From the NCBI GenBank assembly GCA_045106735.1, contig JBGCEZ010000009.1, positions 62,001 through 126,000 on the forward strand: DNA of 64,000 nucleotides, given 5' to 3'. Made by a program: the position numbers and the translations under genes. Below the pieces are notes generated by a model. That model saw only the letters and a program-made list of their open reading frames with translations, was not told where the DNA came from and searched no databases. This document shows, piece after piece, positions 63,405 through 64,000 of the stretch. How positions within the stretch are numbered: the stretch's first letter is position 1; the number at the start of each line of letters is the position of its first letter. The DNA comes from JBGCEZ01 sp045106735 (lineage in GTDB: Bacteria; Planctomycetota; Phycisphaerae; Phycisphaerales; SM1A02).

Positions 63405-64000
63405 ATGTCCATTGAATTCCGACACGCCGAACTCGACAACGGCCTCACGGTCATTGCCGAAATCGATTCCGACGCCCATTCCGCCGCGGCGGGTTTCTTC
63501 GTGCGCACCGGCGCCCGAGATGAAGAACCCGCGGTCATGGGCGTGAGCCACTTCCTTGAGCACATGATGTTCAAGGGCACCGAGGCCCGCACGGCCGAGA
63601 TGGTCGACCGCGATTTTGATGACATCGGGGCGAACCACAACGCGTTCACCACGAGCGAGATGACCGCGTTCTACGCCCACTGCCTGCCCGAACACCTGGC
63701 CCGGGCCGAGGAAGTGCTGTCGGACATCATGCGGCCGTCGATCCGCACGTCGGACTTCGACGACGAGAAGAAGGTGATCCTGGAAGAGATCGCGATGTAC
63801 CGCGACCATCCCGTGTTCAGCCTCTACGAGCGATGCCTCGAGATCTACTACGGCGAGCATCCACTCGCCCACCGCGTGCTCGGGACCGACGACACGGTTG
63901 GCGAGATGGAACGCGACGCGATGATGGCGTACTTTCAGCATCGCTATTCGGCCGACAACACCGTCTTGGCGATGGCCGGCAAGCTGGACTTTGACGCGAT
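63405..64000 (+). CDS. M16-family zinc metallopeptidase (3' end outside window)
   Basis: 198 visible residues from ATG 63405; the frame runs off the right edge. It starts MSIEFRHAELDNGLTVIAE. The inverted zinc motif HFLEH (the M16 HxxEH) is followed by MMFKG, and the acidic helix DDEKKVILEEIAMYRD supplies the third ligand Glu. HRVLGTDDTV and YSADNTVLAMAG follow. This is the MPP/PqqL-type peptidase that trims peptides; soluble, no signal peptide. Confidence 0.95.
   Translation, partial: MSIEFRHAELDNGLTVIAEIDSDAHSAAAGFFVRTGARDEEPAVMGVSHFLEHMMFKGTEARTAEMVDRDFDDIGANHNAFTTSEMTAFYAHCLPEHLARAEEVLSDIMRPSIRTSDFDDEKKVILEEIAMYRDHPVFSLYERCLEIYYGEHPLAHRVLGTDDTVGEMERDAMMAYFQHRYSADNTVLAMAGKLDFDA

Overview
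This 64-kb window is a high-GC bacterial chromosome segment (roughly two-thirds G+C by eye), gene-dense on both strands. It looks like a member of the Planctomycetota, probably the Phycisphaerae branch. The evidence is a vWA / glutamine-amidotransferase-like / giant coiled-coil / alpha-alpha-toroid operon of the planctomycete type, a Ser/Thr kinase fused to TPR repeats, small membrane proteins ending in paired CxxCG...CPECG zinc ribbons, a secreted protein built from GACC(L)(P/A)DGTC repeats, and many coding simple-sequence expansions. Placement is inferred from gene content only. No rRNA, tRNA, CRISPR array, transposase or phage gene was seen.

Layout. 1-12276 (+): six tightly coupled genes, the first cut by the window edge: a BatA-like membrane protein, a vWA/GATase1-like protein, a 1394-aa membrane/coiled-coil protein with fifteen 27-bp repeats, a Gln-rich exported protein, a squalene-cyclase-fold protein and an exported beta-rich protein. 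12486-15506 (-): Ser/Thr kinase-TPR. 16302-20645 (-): PQQ-type sugar dehydrogenase, lipoprotein cytochrome c, M28 peptidase and GNAT acetyltransferase. 20884-25812 (-): TolB-like lipoprotein, RimJ-like acetyltransferase, HD-GYP phosphodiesterase and an SPFH/prohibitin protein. 26221-30794: trpD (-), then lgt, a zinc-ribbon gene interrupted by an in-frame TAG, and a formylglycine-generating-enzyme-like protein (+).

30796-38697 (-) is the most unusual part. It holds a CPA1-type Na+/H+ antiporter, a Rieske domain fused to the FMN domain of glutamate synthase, and a four-gene overlapping operon. The operon consists of a Rieske-thiamine-diphosphate-enzyme fusion, a small membrane protein, a ferric-reductase-like cytochrome b fused to a Rieske domain, and a membrane-anchored protein with a Cys/His motif. 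Together these suggest an undescribed electron-transfer module linking 2-oxoacid chemistry, an FMN amidotransferase-like enzyme and the membrane.

38774-41274: a zinc-ribbon membrane protein, the DNA polymerase III delta' subunit and a PEGA lipoprotein, followed by a repeat-filled intergenic region. 41275-47919: a LolA-like/TlpA thioredoxin fusion, RidA, and a 1354-aa secreted Cys-repeat/LamG protein ending at a strong terminator. 48063-49284 (-): YHS protein and DoxX. 49736-51897 (+): a small membrane-anchored protein, a class IV aminotransferase and SixA. 51958-53454 (-): a MATE/Ank-like transporter. 53810-55227 (+): a GxxExxY protein and a PIN-domain gene with a small partner. 55531-55881 (-): a small membrane protein. 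56220-60215 (+): DnaE. 60333-62300 (-): an esterase-PDZ protein with a GxxV repeat. 62581-64000 (+): a TPMT-like methyltransferase and the start of an M16 peptidase, cut by the window edge.

Starts were chosen from Shine-Dalgarno-like sequences, overlaps and signal peptides; many long antisense open frames are GC-driven shadows and were left out.
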